Origin: Acidobacteriota bacterium
Lineage (GTDB): Bacteria > Acidobacteriota > UBA6911
DNA: 6,220 nt
Direction of reading: 5' to 3'
Assembly (NCBI GenBank): GCA_017860075.1
Contig: JAFNAH010000123.1
Location: 1-6,220 of the forward strand
Part shown: in pieces, positions 5,806 through 6,220 of the stretch
Numbering within the stretch: position 1 is the first letter of the stretch
How the letters are laid out: each line of letters begins with the position of its first letter
Made by a program: the position numbers and the translations under genes
Notes under the pieces: model-generated
Database searches by the model: none
Seen by the model: the letters and a program-made list of their open reading frames with translations, nothing else
What the model was told of the DNA's origin: nothing

Positions 5806-6220
5806 AATGTGTTGTATGCGGCGAAAGGAAGGGAAAACGCGCGTGTCCCGCGAAACGCGCGCTCATCTGTGCACAGTGCTGCGGTGAGAAGCGCGTGCTG
5901 GAGATCGACTGCCCGGAGAGCTGTGAGTACCTGAAGGTGGGCCGGCAGAGAGAGGCGTCCACCAACTATTCCCGGCACCTCCGGCCCTCGGATCCGGCGA
6001 AAGCGAAGAAATACCAGTATGTGCTGAGCAACCTCGAAGATGTGATTTCGAGCCTTGAGTACGTTATTGCGGAAGAGAGGCGGGCTTCACGCTATCTGAC
6101 TGACAAGGTAGCCGCGGAGGCGGTTGACCTTTTCCTTCAGACCCTTCAGACCGAGGATAAAGGCGTGCTGTACGAACGGACGTCGAACAACCTCGAGGTC
6201 GAGGCGCTCAGGCGCAGATT
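5802..6220 (+). CDS. Cys-rich zinc-finger-like conserved protein (3' partial)
   Basis: The frame starts at ATG 5802 and stays open through 139 codons to the window edge. Its start overlaps the preceding stop as ATGA, so translation is probably coupled. The first 44 residues hold eight cysteines: CVVC (3, 6), C15 in ACPAK, CAQCC (23, 26, 27), and CPESC (37, 41) followed by EYL. This spacing suggests one or two structural zinc sites. Residues from about 45 onward are charged and helical in character, with a segment near YLTDKVAAEAVDLFLQTLQT and a later KGVLYER. The overall pattern (MKC..C, CPA, C..CCG.KR, EIDCP..C.YL) resembles a conserved hypothetical family I recall from Acidobacteriota; no function is known to me. 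A role with the coupled SprT-like protein is possible but unsupported beyond position. The C-terminus is not in the window, so full length is unknown. Confidence 0.8.
   Translation, partial: MKCVVCGERKGKRACPAKRALICAQCCGEKRVLEIDCPESCEYLKVGRQREASTNYSRHLRPSDPAKAKKYQYVLSNLEDVISSLEYVIAEERRASRYLTDKVAAEAVDLFLQTLQTEDKGVLYERTSNNLEVEALRRR

Noticed and set aside
1..6220. CRISPR arrays, tRNA or rRNA genes, insertion sequences, long repeats
   Set aside because: Reading both strands showed no regularly spaced repeats, no tRNA-like cloverleaf, no transposase motif and no terminal inverted repeats; nearly all of the window is accounted for by the six genes.

Overview
The window is GC-rich bacterial DNA. It holds six protein-coding genes, all on the + strand and packed with short gaps or overlaps; the first and last are cut by the window edges. 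LpxD, a lipid A enzyme, shows a diderm (Gram-negative-type) cell. LpxD, a COG1964/Tes-like radical SAM protein, a short SprT-like metalloprotein and a Cys-rich 'CPA...CxxCC' protein together most resemble Acidobacteriota. That placement is an inference from recalled family resemblance, not from a search.

Layout. Positions 1-1644 are the 3' part of an M1-aminopeptidase-fold protein with C-terminal TPR repeats. Every expected zinc ligand and catalytic residue is replaced, so it looks like a pseudopeptidase. Four bases later, 1649-2188 encodes a small membrane protein of the isoprenylcysteine/phospholipid methyltransferase superfamily. A 155-base gap with a weak promoter candidate and a good Shine-Dalgarno follows. 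Then 2344-4317 encodes a large radical SAM protein whose cysteine layout matches the COG1964 family, which includes the archaeal tetraether lipid synthase Tes (MJ0619). A 91-base gap leads to lpxD (4409-5464). It is followed after 11 bases by a short SprT-like HExxH gene (5476-5805), whose stop overlaps the start of a Cys-rich, zinc-finger-like protein running off the window (5802-6220).

How the genes may work together. Three consecutive central genes have envelope or lipid-related family assignments: a membrane-embedded methyltransferase, a candidate lipid C-C bond-forming radical SAM enzyme, and the lipid A N-acyltransferase. The most interesting reading is that the radical SAM gene makes membrane-spanning (diabolic-acid or tetraether type) lipids in this bacterium. 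The sequence supports the family and its metal sites but does not prove the substrate. The last two genes form a translationally coupled pair of small putative metal-binding proteins of unknown role. I saw no tRNA, rRNA, CRISPR array, insertion sequence or convincing terminator.
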